A stretch of DNA of 64,000 nucleotides from assembly GCF_042477335.2 (NCBI RefSeq), contig NC_091245.1:86652501-86716500 (forward strand). The letters are read 5' to 3'. Position 1 is the first letter of the stretch; every line of letters begins with the position of its first letter. Below, piece after piece: positions 21,419-32,477 of the stretch. The position numbers were made by a program, and so were the translations under genes. Below the pieces are notes generated by a model, which was not told the origin of the DNA, did not search any database, and worked only from the letters and a program-made list of their open reading frames with translations. The DNA is from Ovis canadensis. Its lineage: Eukaryota > Chordata > Mammalia > Artiodactyla > Bovidae.

Positions 21419-21713
21419 TGGGGGGGAGGGGCGAGTAATGCAAAAGCTGCATTGCTCATTTATTATAAATATGGCATAATGAACTCCAGGTTACTTTGAG
21501 TCACCTTTTAGGTCTTGCTGGGCCTGCACCAGCCTATGCTGTCAAGTTTTATCTAGCTTGGTCCTGACAAGGCTGGAAACTCAGCAGTCCTTGACTAAAT
21601 AAAGGAAGGATCTCTGGGCATATTCTGATCACCAGTGTCCAGGTGGGGGATGGAAAGATGACCCCATCCAGGCTTGGGCAGGGACTCAGTCATGTCTGAC
21701 TAACTACCTAACA
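21084..21713 (-). mobile_element. candidate solo LTR of an endogenous retrovirus
   Basis: On the minus strand this about 630-bp block carries AATAAAACTCTTGC near its R/U5 end (plus strand 21145-21160, GAGTTTTATTGGC), a layout typical of retroviral LTR polyadenylation. The short repeat GAAT occurs at both edges (21080-21083 and 21714-21717), consistent with a 4-bp target duplication. No internal retroviral genes are present. Exact ends are uncertain. Confidence 0.6.
21379..21414 (+). repeat. (GT)n microsatellite
   Basis: About 17 consecutive GT units lie inside the candidate LTR, directly before a G-rich run. Confidence 0.97.
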
Positions 21714-21885
21714 GAATACTAGTTGCCAGGGGCTGGGAGAGGGAATTGGGAGTTACTGTTTAATGGGTTTCAATTTGGAATGATGGAGAAATTCTATAGA
21801 TGGATGATGGGGATGGTTGTACAACAATATTAATGTACTTCATGCCACTGAACTATCAATATACACTTTAAAACGGTAAATTTTG
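21714..21885 (+). mobile_element. L1 3' fragment, right part
   Basis: TAGTTGCCAGGGGCTGGGAG, GTTACTGTTTAATGGGTTTC and TGGTTGTACAACAATATTAA are the usual L1 3' UTR phrases. It continues the fragment that stops at 21083. Confidence 0.7.
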
Positions 21886-22005
21886 GACTTCCCTCGTGGT
21901 CCAGTGGTTAAGCCTCCATGCTTGCACTGCAAAAGGCATAGATTTTCCTGATGCCTGGTCAGGAAAGTTCCACATGCTTCATGGTGTGGCCAAAAAAATT
22001 ACCCA
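21886..22005 (+). mobile_element. CHR-type SINE
   Basis: GGACTTCCCTCGTGGTCCAG begins a diverged CHR copy ending TGGTGTGGCCAAAAAAATT. Confidence 0.8.
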
Positions 22006-22717
22006 AATCAAATAAATGGTAATTTTATGTATATTTTACCACAATTTCAAACCTTTAAAGAAATTTTTTTTTAGAAATTAATAAATGATTTGTATAGGAT
22101 TCCTGGATTTAGAGTTTTTGCCTTGCCTGCTGGTGATTCATTAATAAAATTGAATTCTCATATCCAGCTCCAGTTCCTGCTCCAAATTTTCCTGTTTCAT
22201 CATTCTCCTGGTCTTCTACTCTCTCAAAGCCTGATCATCATCCTTGGCTCTTTTCATTCCCACCCTTCCCACATTTGGACAATCACCAAATCTTGACCGT
22301 TTCAAGCTGTCAGTTGCATCTGTTCCTTCCCACAGCCAGTATTGTAGCTTACTCTTTGTCATCTCATTTTCTCAACATACCTAATCTTAGCTTCCTCCAC
22401 TAGATTCTAAGTGCCACTGAGATACAGGACATGTTATACATTTTCAGGATGAGTTTTAAGTCAAATAGACCTAAAATCCTAATTTGACTATTACACTCTA
22501 AATTTTGGAAATTTACTTACCCTCTCTGTCAACTTTTTTTTTAGTTGAAAAAGGAGAAATAACTAAGATTATCTATTTGATAAGTATGTACAGTTGAGCC
22601 TATTTTGGACCAAGTACTATTTTGAGTGAAAAAGAAACATAGAGGTCCTCTGTTATGGCTTGACTGTTCCACCAGGTATGGGTGTCTAACATGAAATAAA
22701 TGATTGGGGAGTTATCA

Positions 22718-22880
22718 GGGACTTCCCTGGTGGTCCAGTGGCTAAGACTCCATGTTCCCCAGTGTAGGGTGCCCAGGTTTGATCCCTGGCTGGGGAACTA
22801 GATCCCACATATCCCAATTAAAATTTCCCGCATGTTGCAGCTAAGACCTAGAGCAGCCAAGTAAAGAAATAAATGTTAAA
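22718..22880 (+). mobile_element. CHR-2-type SINE
   Basis: GGGACTTCCCTGGTGGTCCA, then GTTTGATCCCTGGCTGGGGA, then GCAGCCAAGTAAAGAAATAA: a complete-looking sense copy. Confidence 0.85.
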
Positions 22881-23104
22881 AGAAGCAGCAGCACAGGGAA
22901 CAACCTAGACTGGTGACCAATGTCTAACTGAGAGGAAGGGCTGGGCAGACTTGTAGGAGCCCTTAACCTATGGGGTCTGACGTAATCTCCAGGTAGAGCC
23001 TTGTCAAAGTTAACTTGAAATGTAGGACACCCAGTTGGTGTCTTGAGCATTGCTTGATGGTATGGAGAAATATCCACCCGACACACATTGCAAAGGGTAA
23101 TCAG

Positions 23105-23316
23105 AATCCTTAATTATGTTTAATTTTGTAAGAAATTGCCAAACTGTCTTCCAGAGTGGCTATAACATTTGCCTTTCCATCAACAATGAATGAGAGTTTC
23201 TGCTTCTCATCCCATCAGCATTTGGTGTTGTCAGTGTTCTGAATTTAGGTCTCTCTAGTAAGTGTATAGTGGGATTTCCTAAAAACATACTGTTTAACAT
23301 CTTTTCATATGCTTAT
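23105..23316 (-). mobile_element. L1 fragment, reverse orientation, part 1
   Basis: AAATTGCCAAACTGTCTTCC and CATTTGGTGTTGTCAGTGTT are common reversed L1 phrases. It is interrupted by two SINEs and continues at about 23690. Confidence 0.7.
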
Positions 23317-23447
23317 TTATTTTTTTACTTCTGGCCACACTACATGGAATGTGGGATCTTAATTCCCTGATCAGGGATCAAACCTGCACCCCCTGCAATG
23401 GAAGCTCAGAGTCTTAACCACAGAACTGCCGGGGAAGACCTTCATAT
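23317..23447 (-). mobile_element. CHR-type SINE inserted in L1
   Basis: CTTCTGGCCACACTACATGG to CCACAGAACTGCCGGGGAAG is a reverse CHR copy. L1-like sequence (TCATATGCTTATTT / TTCATATGTTTATTGG) occurs on both sides, indicating insertion. Confidence 0.8.
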
Positions 23448-23477
23448 GTTTATTGGCCATCTGTATGTTTTCTTTGT

Positions 23478-23688
23478 TGTTGTTTAGCCACTAAGTCATA
23501 GCCAACCCTTTTGCGACCTGGACAGTATATAGCCCACCAGGCTCCTCTGTGAAGGGACTTCCCAAGCAAGAATACGGAAGTAAGTTGCCATTTCCTTCTC
23601 CAGGGGATCTTCTTCACACAGGGATTGATCCCATGTCTCCTGCATTGTTAGGCAGATTCTTTACCACTGAACCACCAGGGAAGCAATA
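23478..23688 (-). mobile_element. Bov-tA SINE inserted in L1
   Basis: A reverse Bov-tA copy from TTGTTGTTTAGCCACTAAGT to CCACCAGGGAAGC. It is rather diverged. Confidence 0.85.
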
Positions 23689-23689
23689 T

Positions 23690-23970
23690 TTTCTTCGGCA
23701 AGGTAGACACCTTAGGTCTTTTGCTCATTTTTAAATCAGCTTGTTAATTTTCTTGCTGAATTTTTCATTGTTTGTATATTTTGGATAAAAGTCCTTTATC
23801 ATATATGTCTGGTATTTTCTCCCAGTTTGTGGCTTGTCTACTTGTTCTCTATTCACACATTTTTTAACTGATGTCAAAATTTTCACCAAATGCTTAAGTG
23901 TTTGTAATGGGTCTAATTTGCTATGTATTATAAATATTGATGTTTGAAAATAATATTTACACTGCTTTTT
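23690..23970 (-). mobile_element. L1 fragment, reverse orientation, part 2
   Basis: TTTTGGATAAAAGTCCTTTA and TTTTCTCCCAGTTTGTGGCT continue the L1 of 23105-23316. Confidence 0.7.
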
Positions 23971-23989
23971 AAAAAGTATTCAGTGTGGT

Positions 23990-24108
23990 ACTTACCTGGT
24001 GGTCCAGTGGTTAAGACTCTGTGCTTCCACTACAGGGGTCACAGGTTCAATCCCTGGTCAGGGAACTAACATACTGTGCAGTGCTACCAAGAAATAAAAT
24101 TTTTAAAA
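23990..24108 (+). mobile_element. CHR-type SINE
   Basis: CTTACCTGGTGGTCCAGTGG followed by GGTTCAATCCCTGGTCAGGG and an A-rich tail. Confidence 0.8.
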
Positions 24109-24164
24109 AAGTATTCAATGAAATTTAATACTGTAGCTAACTGATACAATAGCCATTTTAAGAA

Positions 24165-24875
24165 GACATGAAGTGGGAATGTAAATTGGTACAGCCACTA
24201 TGGAGAACAGCATGGAGATTCCTTAACAAACTAGAAATAAAACTACCATATGAACCAGCAATCCCACTACTGAGATATACCCTGAGAAAACCGCAATTCT
24301 AAAAGACACACACACCCCAGTGTTCACTGCCGTATATTTACAAAAGCCGGGACATGGAAGCAACCTAGATGTCCACTGACGGGTGAATGGACAAAGAAGC
24401 TGTGGTTGAATATGACTCAGCCATAGAAATGAATGCATCTGAGTCAGTTCTTATGAGGTGGATGAACTTAGAGCCTATTGTACAGAGTGAAGTCAGAAAG
24501 AGAAATCGTATATTAATGCATATATATGGAATCTAGAAAAATAGTACTAAGAAACCTATTTACAGAGAAGAAATGGAGACACAGACGTAGAAAACAGACT
24601 AGTGGACACAGTGGGAGAAGGAGAGGGCAGGTCAAATTGAGAAAGTAACATTACATGTATACATTCTGATGTGTAAAATAGGTAACTAACAAGAAGCTGC
24701 TGTAAAACACAGGGAGCCCCCTGGTGCTCTGTGATGGCCTAGAGGGGTGGAATGGGATTGGGGGAGGCTCAAGAGAGAGGGGATGTATATATGATTATGA
24801 CTGATTCACGTTGATGTACGGCAGAGACCACCAAAACATTGCAATTATCCTGCAATTAAAAAAAAAAGATGAAAA
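24165..24875 (+). mobile_element. ruminant L1 3' end
   Basis: About 700 bp of continuous L1 3' sequence: GGTACAGCCACTATGGAGAA, CATGGAAGCAACCTAGATGT, then the 3' UTR (GTAAAACACAGGGAGCC) and a terminal A-run at about 24858-24868. It is 5'-truncated. Confidence 0.85.
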
Positions 24876-25109
24876 AGCTCCATATGAAGTAAGAAATTTT
24901 ATATCACTCCTCCTTTATCCAGTATTTTCATTCTACTTATAAAATTTTTTCCAAATGACATATTTATGTTCACACATCTTCTAGTGATCACTTTATCATA
25001 CTTCTCTCTAAATAAATCTATATGTTAAAGAAAATAATGTCATTTCCTAGGATTATAAAGCTCTAAGTGTTAATGTTTTTCTTCTATATGACTGTTTTCA
25101 ACAGTTACT

Positions 25110-25296
25110 GAAAGTGTGTTAGTCGCTCAGTCGTGTCCGACTCTTTGCAACCCCATGGACTGTAGCCCACCAGGCTTCCTCTGTCCATGGAATTCTCCAG
25201 GCAAGAATACTGGAGTGGGTTGCTGTTCCCTTCTCCAGGGGATCTTCCCAGATCTCCCACATTGCAGTCAGATTCTTAACCATCTGAGCCACTATT
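25110..25296 (-). mobile_element. Bov-tA SINE, internally shortened
   Basis: GTTAGTCGCTCAGTCGTGTC to ACCATCTGAGCCACTA. The consensus CAACCCAGGGATCGAACCC between GATCTTCCCA and GATCTCCCACATTG is missing. Confidence 0.87.
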
Positions 25297-25465
25297 AATG
25301 CACAATTGATCAAAATGGCACATACTATAAATATTGATGTGATTATTAAACATGAAAGTAACATTTTATGAGAACTACATCTTTTAATAAGATATATTTT
25401 TTAAACAGTTAGTACATATAGCTGTTTATGAATATTGCTGATTCCCGTGTGTCCTTCCCTTGTGG

Positions 25466-25590
25466 GAAGGGACTTCCCTTGTGGTCCAATGGTTAAGACT
25501 CCAGGCTTCCACTGAAGGGGACATGGGTTCAGTCCCTGGTCAGGAAACTAAGATCCTGTGCAGCAAGGCAAAAAATAAAAATAAAAAAGA
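25466..25590 (+). mobile_element. CHR-type SINE (sense member of an inverted pair)
   Basis: GGGACTTCCCTTGTGGTCCA begins a CHR copy with an A-rich tail at about 25570-25590. Confidence 0.82.
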
Positions 25591-25639
25591 TGAGACACAG
25601 CATAATATCAATACTATACTTTTCTCGGCGATTCTGTGC

Positions 25640-25737
25640 AGTTTGAAGGCCCTTAGTTCCCCAGTGACCGGGGATTGAACCTTGGCTACCACAGTGAAAG
25701 CACCACGTCCTAACCCCTGGACCACCAGGGAATTCCT
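25640..25737 (-). mobile_element. CHR-type SINE (antisense member of an inverted pair)
   Basis: CTTAGTTCCCCAGTGACCGG to CTGGACCACCAGGGAATTCC is a reverse CHR copy about 50 bp from the sense copy at 25466-25590. Confidence 0.82.
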
Positions 25738-25844
25738 GCTATTTTTTTTCATACTTATATATGTAAGCGCTAAAAACCTCATTCATATAAACAAATAGAT
25801 AGATCTGAAAGGAGTTTTGTTATAGCATTGTAACTTGATTGTAA

Positions 25845-25928
25845 CTTCCCTGCAGGTGGCAGGAATTGAATCTGTATCCCCTGCATTGGCAGGCAGATTC
25901 TTTACCACTGAGCCCCCAGGGAAGCCCC
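25845..25928 (-). mobile_element. partial Bov-tA SINE (tRNA-like head only)
   Basis: GGAATTGAATCTGTATCCCC to GAGCCCCCAGGGAAGCCCC is the head region alone. Confidence 0.75.
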
Positions 25929-25991
25929 AGAGTTTGTGTTCTTAACAACTGACTATCCTTTTCTTACAGCAGCATCCCACTTCATCATTCC

Positions 25992-26085
25992 ACTCTCAAA
26001 GTGGAACCAATAATTTATTAATTTGTTGAAGAAACAAATTTGTTGAAGAAACAAATTAATAAATTATTGGTTCCACTTGGAGAGT
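25992..26085. repeat. near-perfect palindrome, 36-bp arms
   Basis: The left arm 25992-26027 and right arm 26050-26085 are reverse complements at 35 of 36 positions. The 22-bp spacer contains the perfect 12-bp palindrome AACAAATTTGTT. A 17-bp unit close to AAATTTGTTGAAGAAAC is also duplicated in tandem at the centre. It matches none of the repeats I recognise in this window. Confidence 0.95.
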
Positions 26086-26307
26086 AAGCCTAATTCAAAG
26101 TCTTCAATAAATGTGAGGACAATCCAGGAAGTCAGTTAACTCCGTGTCATTGAGAAATATGTATGTTGGTCTTTGTCTTCAGTTCTTAGCACTAGAACTT
26201 CTAAAACCCTTGTTAATTTCCTGAGTGATAGGAGTAATAGGAGCATCTTTTGTTATAATATTTGGTTCTTAGTCCTCAGTTCCAAAAATAAGAGCTGCTT
26301 GTTTTTT

Positions 26308-26420
26308 TTTTGGCCATGCTGCAGTACTTGTAAGATCTCAGTTCCCCACCCAGAGATTGAACCCAGGCCACAGCAGTAAAAGCCCAGAATCCTAAGCATT
26401 AGGCCACCAGGGAACTCCCA
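26308..26420 (-). mobile_element. CHR-type SINE
   Basis: TTTGGCCATGCTGCAGTACT to TAGGCCACCAGGGAACTCCC, reverse orientation. Confidence 0.8.
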
Positions 26421-26462
26421 ACAAGAGCTTATAAGATCCTTCAAATCTCTAGAATGATGAGG

Positions 26463-26483
26463 GTTTGTTTGTTTGTTTGTTTG
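26463..26483 (+). repeat. (GTTT)n short repeat
   Basis: Five consecutive GTTT-type units. Confidence 0.95.
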
Positions 26484-26617
26484 GTGAGTATCGTTTATAT
26501 ACTAGCAAGGTGATTCTGGTTGGGCCCTTAGATAGCTTCAGATACAAACTGGTTGCCAGATAAACCAAATCAGGTAATTAGAAGGTTGAAACTTTCGGCC
26601 CTATCCTGGCCTCCTCC

Positions 26618-26740
26618 CTTGGAGACGAAAATGGCAACCCACTCCAGTATTCTTGCCTGGAAAATCCCATGGACGGAGGAGCCTGATGGGCTACAGTCCA
26701 TGGGGTAGCAAAGAGTCAGGCACGACTGAGCAAGTTCACT
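26618..26740 (+). mobile_element. partial Bov-tA SINE (3' body)
   Basis: GAAAATGGCAACCCACTCCA to CACGACTGAGCAAG, lacking the tRNA-like head. Confidence 0.82.
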
Positions 26741-27334
26741 TTCTTTCTTTCTGACCTCCTTGGCTTATGATTCAATCAAGCATCCCAATGTATCAATAAC
26801 AGAACCTCACAAAACCTCTAAGTAATGGAGTTCAGAGATCTTCCAGATTGATGAAGACAGCCATGCGTCTGTATGCTGATGCACCCCAGACTCCACTGGA
26901 ATAGAAGCTTCTGCACTGAGGTCCTTCTAAACCTCACCCTATGCACTTCTTCATCTGGCTATTCCTTAATAATATCCTTTGTAGTAATAAGCAAAGTGTT
27001 TCTCTGAGTTCTGTGAGCGGTGATAGGAACTCTGGGAAGGTCAGGGAGGTTGAATGAAGCCTATTTTCTACGACAAGAAACAAGGGGCATAGAAAGGACT
27101 TGCAGCTGGAGAGCCCTACAGGGTCCTGCTCTCATTCACCACTACTTGTGACTGATGCCTAAATTGGGAAGTCATGCGGGACTGAGCCCTTGACCTGTGC
27201 AGTATGTGCTAACTCTAAGTAATTAGTATCAGGACTGCAATTAAATTGTAGGACACATAGTGTACAGATGAAAAATTGGTTGGTTTGTGGGGGAACCGCT
27301 AACACTTGGTGTCAGATGTGTTGCGAGCAGTTCA

Positions 27335-27628
27335 TTTATTTTTATAATTTTTATTTATTTTTGGCTGTGCTGGTACTTCGTTTCTGCGAGGGCTTTTCTC
27401 TGGCTGTGGTGAGTGGGGGCTACTCTCTCGTTGTGGTGCACAGGCTTCTGGTTGCGGTGACTTCCCTTGTTGTGGAGCATGGGCCCTAGGGCACACGGGC
27501 TTCAGTGTCTGTGGCACATATGGGCGCAGTAGTTGCAGCCTCCTGGTTCTAGAGCACAGGCTCAATAGTCGTGGCACATGGGCTTCATCGCTCCGCAGCA
27601 TGTGGGATCTTCCCGGATCAGGAATTGT
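27335..27628 (-). mobile_element. long CHR-1-type SINE
   Basis: TTTTTGGCTGTGCTGGTACT to CATGTGGGATCTTCCCGGAT is the extended CHR body in reverse orientation; the head is truncated at about 27628. Confidence 0.75.
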
Positions 27629-27769
27629 TTTATTCACTCAATTTGTTGAAAAATAACTGATACACATCACTGTGTAAGTTTAAGGCATATAGTAGAATGG
27701 TTTGACTTATGTTTATTGTGAAACGATTGACAGGTTCTACTAACACCTGATAATTCTTTTAATTTTTTT

Positions 27770-27895
27770 TCCCCAAACTTTAAAATTTTTATTTTGTATT
27801 GTGATATAGCCAGTTAACAATGTTGTGGTAGTTTCAGGCGAACTGCGAAGGGGCTCAGCCATACATATACATGTATCTATTTTTCCCCAAACCTA
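27770..27895 (-). mobile_element. L1-related 3' fragment
   Basis: TAGCCAGTTAACAATGTTGT and CTCAGCCATACATATACATG recur in ruminant L1 ends. The assignment is tentative. Confidence 0.45.
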
Positions 27896-28349
27896 ATAAT
27901 TCTTAAATCTCAATTCATACTTCATCTGATTCAGTACCTTGAAGTCATAACCAAGGAAACAGGGATAGCTTTGTCTAACACTTTTGACTATAACAACCTA
28001 CCGGTAGTATCGGATTTTTATTCTTGGGTACTTTAGTCAATGGCTTCTTTTGTTACTTTAGAATTGTGGTGGTTGTTTTTGTAGTTTGTTTTGAACAATC
28101 AAATCTTCAAAATATTATGTTTAGTTACATTTGGCAATTTTTTTAATTATTATTTATTCATAAATGATACATGTTTATCAAACACCTTCCACATGCCAGA
28201 CTTTTTTTCTTTTTTAAGTAATTGATGGAAACACAAAGGCCCTAGAGTAACCAAAGCAATTTTTAAAAGAAAGAATGAAGTTGGAACTGCAGTGATCAAG
28301 GTAGTTTGGTTTTGGCGGAAAGATAGATCAGTGGAACACAGTAGAGTTC

Positions 28350-29750
28350 AAAAGTAAATTTATACATGATGGGTCAGTTGATTTTTGAGAAAGATGCTAA
28401 AGCAATTCAACAGGGAAACAAGTCTTTTCAACAAATGATGCTGAAAGAGACACAGATGTATAGAACGGACTTTTGGACTCTGAGGAAGAGGGAGAGGGTG
28501 GGATGATTTGGGAGAATGGCATTGAAACATGTATACTATCATGTAAGAAACGAAGTGCCAGTCTATGTTCGATACAGGATACAGGATGCTTGGGGCTGGT
28601 GCACGGGGATGATCCAGAGAAATGATATGGGGTGGGAGGTGGGAGGGGGATTCAGGATTGAGAGCTTGTATACACCCGTGGTGGATTCATGTCAATGTAT
28701 GGCAAAACCAATACAGTATTGTAAAGTAAAATAAAGTAAAAAATAAAATTAAAAAAACAAACAAATGATGCTGGATCAATTAAATAGCCATGTAAAAAAA
28801 AAAGAAGAAAGAAAATCAACTCTACCTTACGCCATAGGCAAAAATTAACTCAAAATGGATCACAAACCTAAGTATCAATTCTCAAATTATAAAACTTTTA
28901 GGAAACATAAGAAAGTCATTTCAGTCTTAAAGATAGAAATGCTTAGAACAAAAAAAGCACAAATCATCAGCAAAACAAAACTTTGGTAACTTGGACTTCA
29001 TTAAGATAAAAAAGTATTTGAAAGACACCATTAGCAAAATTAAAAGGCAGGAAACAGACTGAAAATCCTTGCAATGCATGTTTCAAAGGATTTCTATCCA
29101 GACCATGTAAAACAAAAATCTTCCAACTCAATAAGACAACCACCCACATAAATAAATGGGCAAAAGATTTGAAGTTAACTTCACAACAGAAGGTATATGA
29201 ATGCTGGTAAGTACCTGAAATGATGTTCAACATCATCAGTCATAAGGGGAAGTGTAAATTAAACCCACAGTGAGATACTACTGCACACCCTTTAGAATGA
29301 CTAAAATTAAAGAAAAAAAAATCCTCATACTAAGTGTTGATGAGTTTATGGGGCAACTGGAACTCTCAGACTTTGCTGCTGTGAATGTAAAATATTAGTC
29401 ACCTTGCAAAAGTTTGGCTGTTTCTTAAAAAGTTAAACATATACCTATCATATGACTCAGTCAGTCTTACATCTAGATATTCACCAAGAGAAAAACATCT
29501 ACACAAAGACTAGTACACAAATGTTCATAGTCATAGTGACTTTATTTGTAATAGACAAAAATTAGAAATCCACATGCCCACCAGCAGATAACTGAGTAAA
29601 CAAATAGTAGGAATTCCATACCATGGAATACTACACAGTAAAAAAATAAAACAAGCACACATACAACTGATACAAGCAATAAGGATGAATATGAAAATTA
29701 TCTCGAGTCAAAGAAGCCAGGTAAAAAGGGAACCTAGTATATGATTGTAT
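28350..29750 (+). mobile_element. old L1 fragment, host of a younger L1
   Basis: CAGTTGATTTTTGAGAAAGA, AACTCAAAATGGATCACAAA and GAAATCCACATGCCCACCAG are L1 ORF2/3' end phrases, degraded by many substitutions. The younger L1 at 28444-28760 splits it. Confidence 0.7.
28444..28760 (+). mobile_element. ruminant L1 3' UTR insertion with target duplication
   Basis: A 5'-truncated L1 tail (GGGAGGGGGATTCAGGATTG, then GTCAATGTATGGCAAAACC) ending in an A-rich tract. ACAAATGATGCTG flanks it at 28431-28443 and 28761-28773. Confidence 0.85.
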
Positions 29751-29754
29751 GACG

Positions 29755-30035
29755 GTATTAGAAGGTGGAGCCTTTGAGAAGTACTTAAATCATGAGGGAG
29801 GAGCCCTCACAAATGGGGGTTGGTGCTCTTCGAAATCTCAGAGAACTTCCACATCACTTCAATCTTGTGATTACATAGCTAGAAGGGGCCAACCGTGAAG
29901 CAGGAAGAGAGTTTCCCCTTGGCCTTGGACTCTCCAGAACTCCAGAACTGTAAAAAATAAATTTTTGTTGTTAATAAGTTACTCAGTCTGTGATTTTTTT
30001 ATAGCCTGCAAAGACTAAGACAATAAGTGTACATG
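29755..30035 (+). mobile_element. MaLR-type (MST/MLT1-like) LTR
   Basis: TTAGAAGGTGGAGCCTTTGA, ATCATGAGGGAGGAGCCCTC, AGAACTGTAAAAAATAAATT and GACTAAGACAATA follow the order of mammalian MaLR LTRs. It is an ancient, diverged copy. Confidence 0.7.
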
Positions 30036-30425
30036 TATCAAAATGAAGCAAACCAAACTTCCCAGCTTTATCTATGTGCAGTGTAGTATTCCTAAGTTAA
30101 ATATAACTTTTTAAATGGGGGTAATAGTTATACATTCAGGCTGTTTTAGGGATTCACTGAATATCTCAAGCACTTTATCCTAATACCTGATTTGATATTA
30201 ATACTTAGTTTGATGCCACTGAAACTTTGACATCAAACTTCAATCTCTCTACTAAGCTTTTCACTCAAAGTCTAGAGGTAAATGAATTTTTAAAAGATTT
30301 AAGCATTTCGTAGGATTTGGCAATTAATGTCACTGAGTAAACTTAATAAACTTATTATCAAGGCAAAAAAAATACACATAAAGAACTGGGTTCAAAATTT
30401 TTTTCATGCTATTTTTAACAGTAAT

Positions 30426-30568
30426 CCAGGGAATTCCCTGGTGGTCCAGTGGCTGACTCTGTGCTCCCAATACAGGGGGGCTGGGTTCGATTCCTGGTAA
30501 GGGAACTAGCTCCCACATGCCACAACTAAGACTCTATGCAGCCAAACAAATAAAAATAAATATTTTTT
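30426..30568 (+). mobile_element. CHR-2-type SINE with target duplication
   Basis: GGAATTCCCTGGTGGTCCAG to GCAGCCAAACAAATAAAAAT. AACAGTAAT occurs just before it and again after the A-rich tail. Confidence 0.85.
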
Positions 30569-30929
30569 TAAAAAACAGTAATTCATGAAAATTTAGGATC
30601 ATCTATTTTCCTTGGGAAGTAAGTCTATACTAATGAAAAACAAGATCTACTAAGAAGTTAAAAACCACTTCTAAAAGCTTTAGTTCTCCAGTATAAATAA
30701 AGGAACTAGACAGGATGATCACTTACATACTGTTCAGCTCTAAATATTAATCACTATAATCATTCATTTCTCATTCATCTTTCCTTGCATTGTCATACCA
30801 CTATCTCCTACTGGTTCAACTTCATCCAAGTGTGGATTTTTCCCAAAGTTTCTGTCTTATCCTTTTCCCCTCCTCTGTGTCTAAGCCACTGAACTTAAGA
30901 TCTCCAATTAAGTCAGACAGAGAAGGAAA

Positions 30930-31293
30930 AACATGTGACATCCCTTATATATGGAATCTAAAAAGAAATACAAATGAACTTAGGAAGCAGACTCACAGAG
31001 AACCAACTTAAGCTTGGGGTGGGGGTAAGAATAGGGGGTAGGAACAGTTAGGGAGCTTGGCATGGACATGTACACACTGCTACATTTAAGATGGATAACC
31101 ACTAAGGATCTACTTTATAGCACAAGGAACTCGGCTCAATGTTCTGTGGCAGCCCGGATGGGAGGGGAGTTTGGGGGAGAGTGGATACGTGTATATGTAT
31201 GGCTGAGTCCCTTCAATGTTCACCTGAAAGGAGACAGTTTTAATAGTCTATATTCCGATAATAAAAAGTTTAAATACTTAAAAAAAAAAAAAC
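30930..31293 (+). mobile_element. ruminant/artiodactyl L1 3' end
   Basis: TATATGGAATCTAAAAAGAA, TTATAGCACAAGGAACTCGG and a terminal A-run at 31280-31291. 5'-truncated sense copy. Confidence 0.75.
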
Positions 31294-32080
31294 TCCACCT
31301 TCAAACTTCCTACTTCAAGTTTCTAGGCAAGACTAAATGATTAAAGTGTCACAATGAGAAATCAAATAGGATGGAGAATGGAAAATGTCCTTGGATTTTG
31401 GCAATTAGGATAACACCGAGCATCCAAGGTTTTGAGTAAGGAGTGCGGCACTTTTCGAAGGATGACTCTGGCAACACTGTTAAGAATGAACTGGAACCTG
31501 AGACTATTTGGCATATTAGCATCGAAGGTGACTTTGGAGTCATAGCTGTAACCTTGGGTTTAAATGCCATTAAATTCCTAATGTTTCATCTCGGGATTCC
31601 AGGCACTTACGTGGTCCAATTCCTATACAGTCGTTACTCCCCCATAAGTGTATTTCCTGCCCTCGGTCGGCCAGACTACCCCCTACTGAGCTTGATCTTC
31701 CTTGCTTCTATGGATACTCAGGCTACTGATTATAAAACTGCCTAGTTCATGAATAGTTGCACAAATTTTACTGCCTTTTTTCGCCTTCTCTTAGCTCCCA
31801 AACACCATAAATCTTCTCTAGGTTAACAGTGGCTTTTGAAAGACGAGATTCTGACTCATTTTCACACCCAGCAGCTTCTTCCACCTCTTCCTCCCCCAGT
31901 CAAGAGTGCATCGGCAGAATGGAAGTACTCAAATAGAAGTCACGTAACAAAACGGAGCTACAGGTACAGCAGCTCTTTTAAAGCAAAAATGCCTTTTTTT
32001 TAACAGTCCACTAAAATGTTATCTCGACCTTACTGTTGAATAAATTTAGGTTCCAATAATAAGACCTCCGGCCAGACACT
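31294..32080. other. unique sequence upstream of PRPF38B
   Basis: No recognisable repeat. An open frame of about 100 codons at 31443-31745 has no features I recognise (no clear domain or signal peptide) and lies in a normal intergenic setting, so I do not call it a gene. Confidence 0.5.
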
Positions 32081-32410
32081 ACAGGCTGGCGGACGACTTT
32101 GCGTCGGTATCACATGAATGAATGCGGTCCTATCGGAGAATACGACAACTGTGAACCCAAGAGACTCCACAGGAATCAAGTCACGAATTTGCAAGCACAC
32201 AGCCCTCCGAACGCCTTCCCGCTCAGCTTCCGAAAGGAGAAACCCGGGCCGCAGTCCAACATACAGATCAAACCGACAACCCCCTCCCCTGGCCACCAAA
32301 TCCCCAGTGTCTCCTAAGAGGTGGGCAGTAGAGGCCAGCGCCGCGACCGCAGTGTGCGCGGAACTCGCGGAACTAGGAAGAGGAATCTCGAGCCCACCTG
32401 GGCGTCTCTG

Positions 32411-32415
32411 ATTGG
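32411..32415 (-). promoter_or_regulatory. PRPF38B: inverted CCAAT box (ATTGG)
   Basis: CTGATTGGCCGTCGG contains an NF-Y-type inverted CCAAT about 55 bp upstream of the YY1-like site. Confidence 0.6.
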
Positions 32416-32465
32416 CCGTCGGCTAAGCTTGGAATTCTGGGGCGTGTTGCGTCATATCCGCCGGG

Positions 32466-32477
32466 GCCGCCATCTTG
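32466..32477 (+). promoter_or_regulatory. PRPF38B: YY1-type site at the probable start region
   Basis: GCCGCCATCTTG is the extended YY1 motif that commonly lies at or just after transcription starts of CpG-island genes. This would give a 5' UTR of about 280 bp, an inference. Confidence 0.6.

Noticed and set aside
31443-31745. 100-codon open frame upstream of PRPF38B
   Set aside because: No recognisable domain, no promoter or splice context, and the length is within what chance produces in a 64-kb window.
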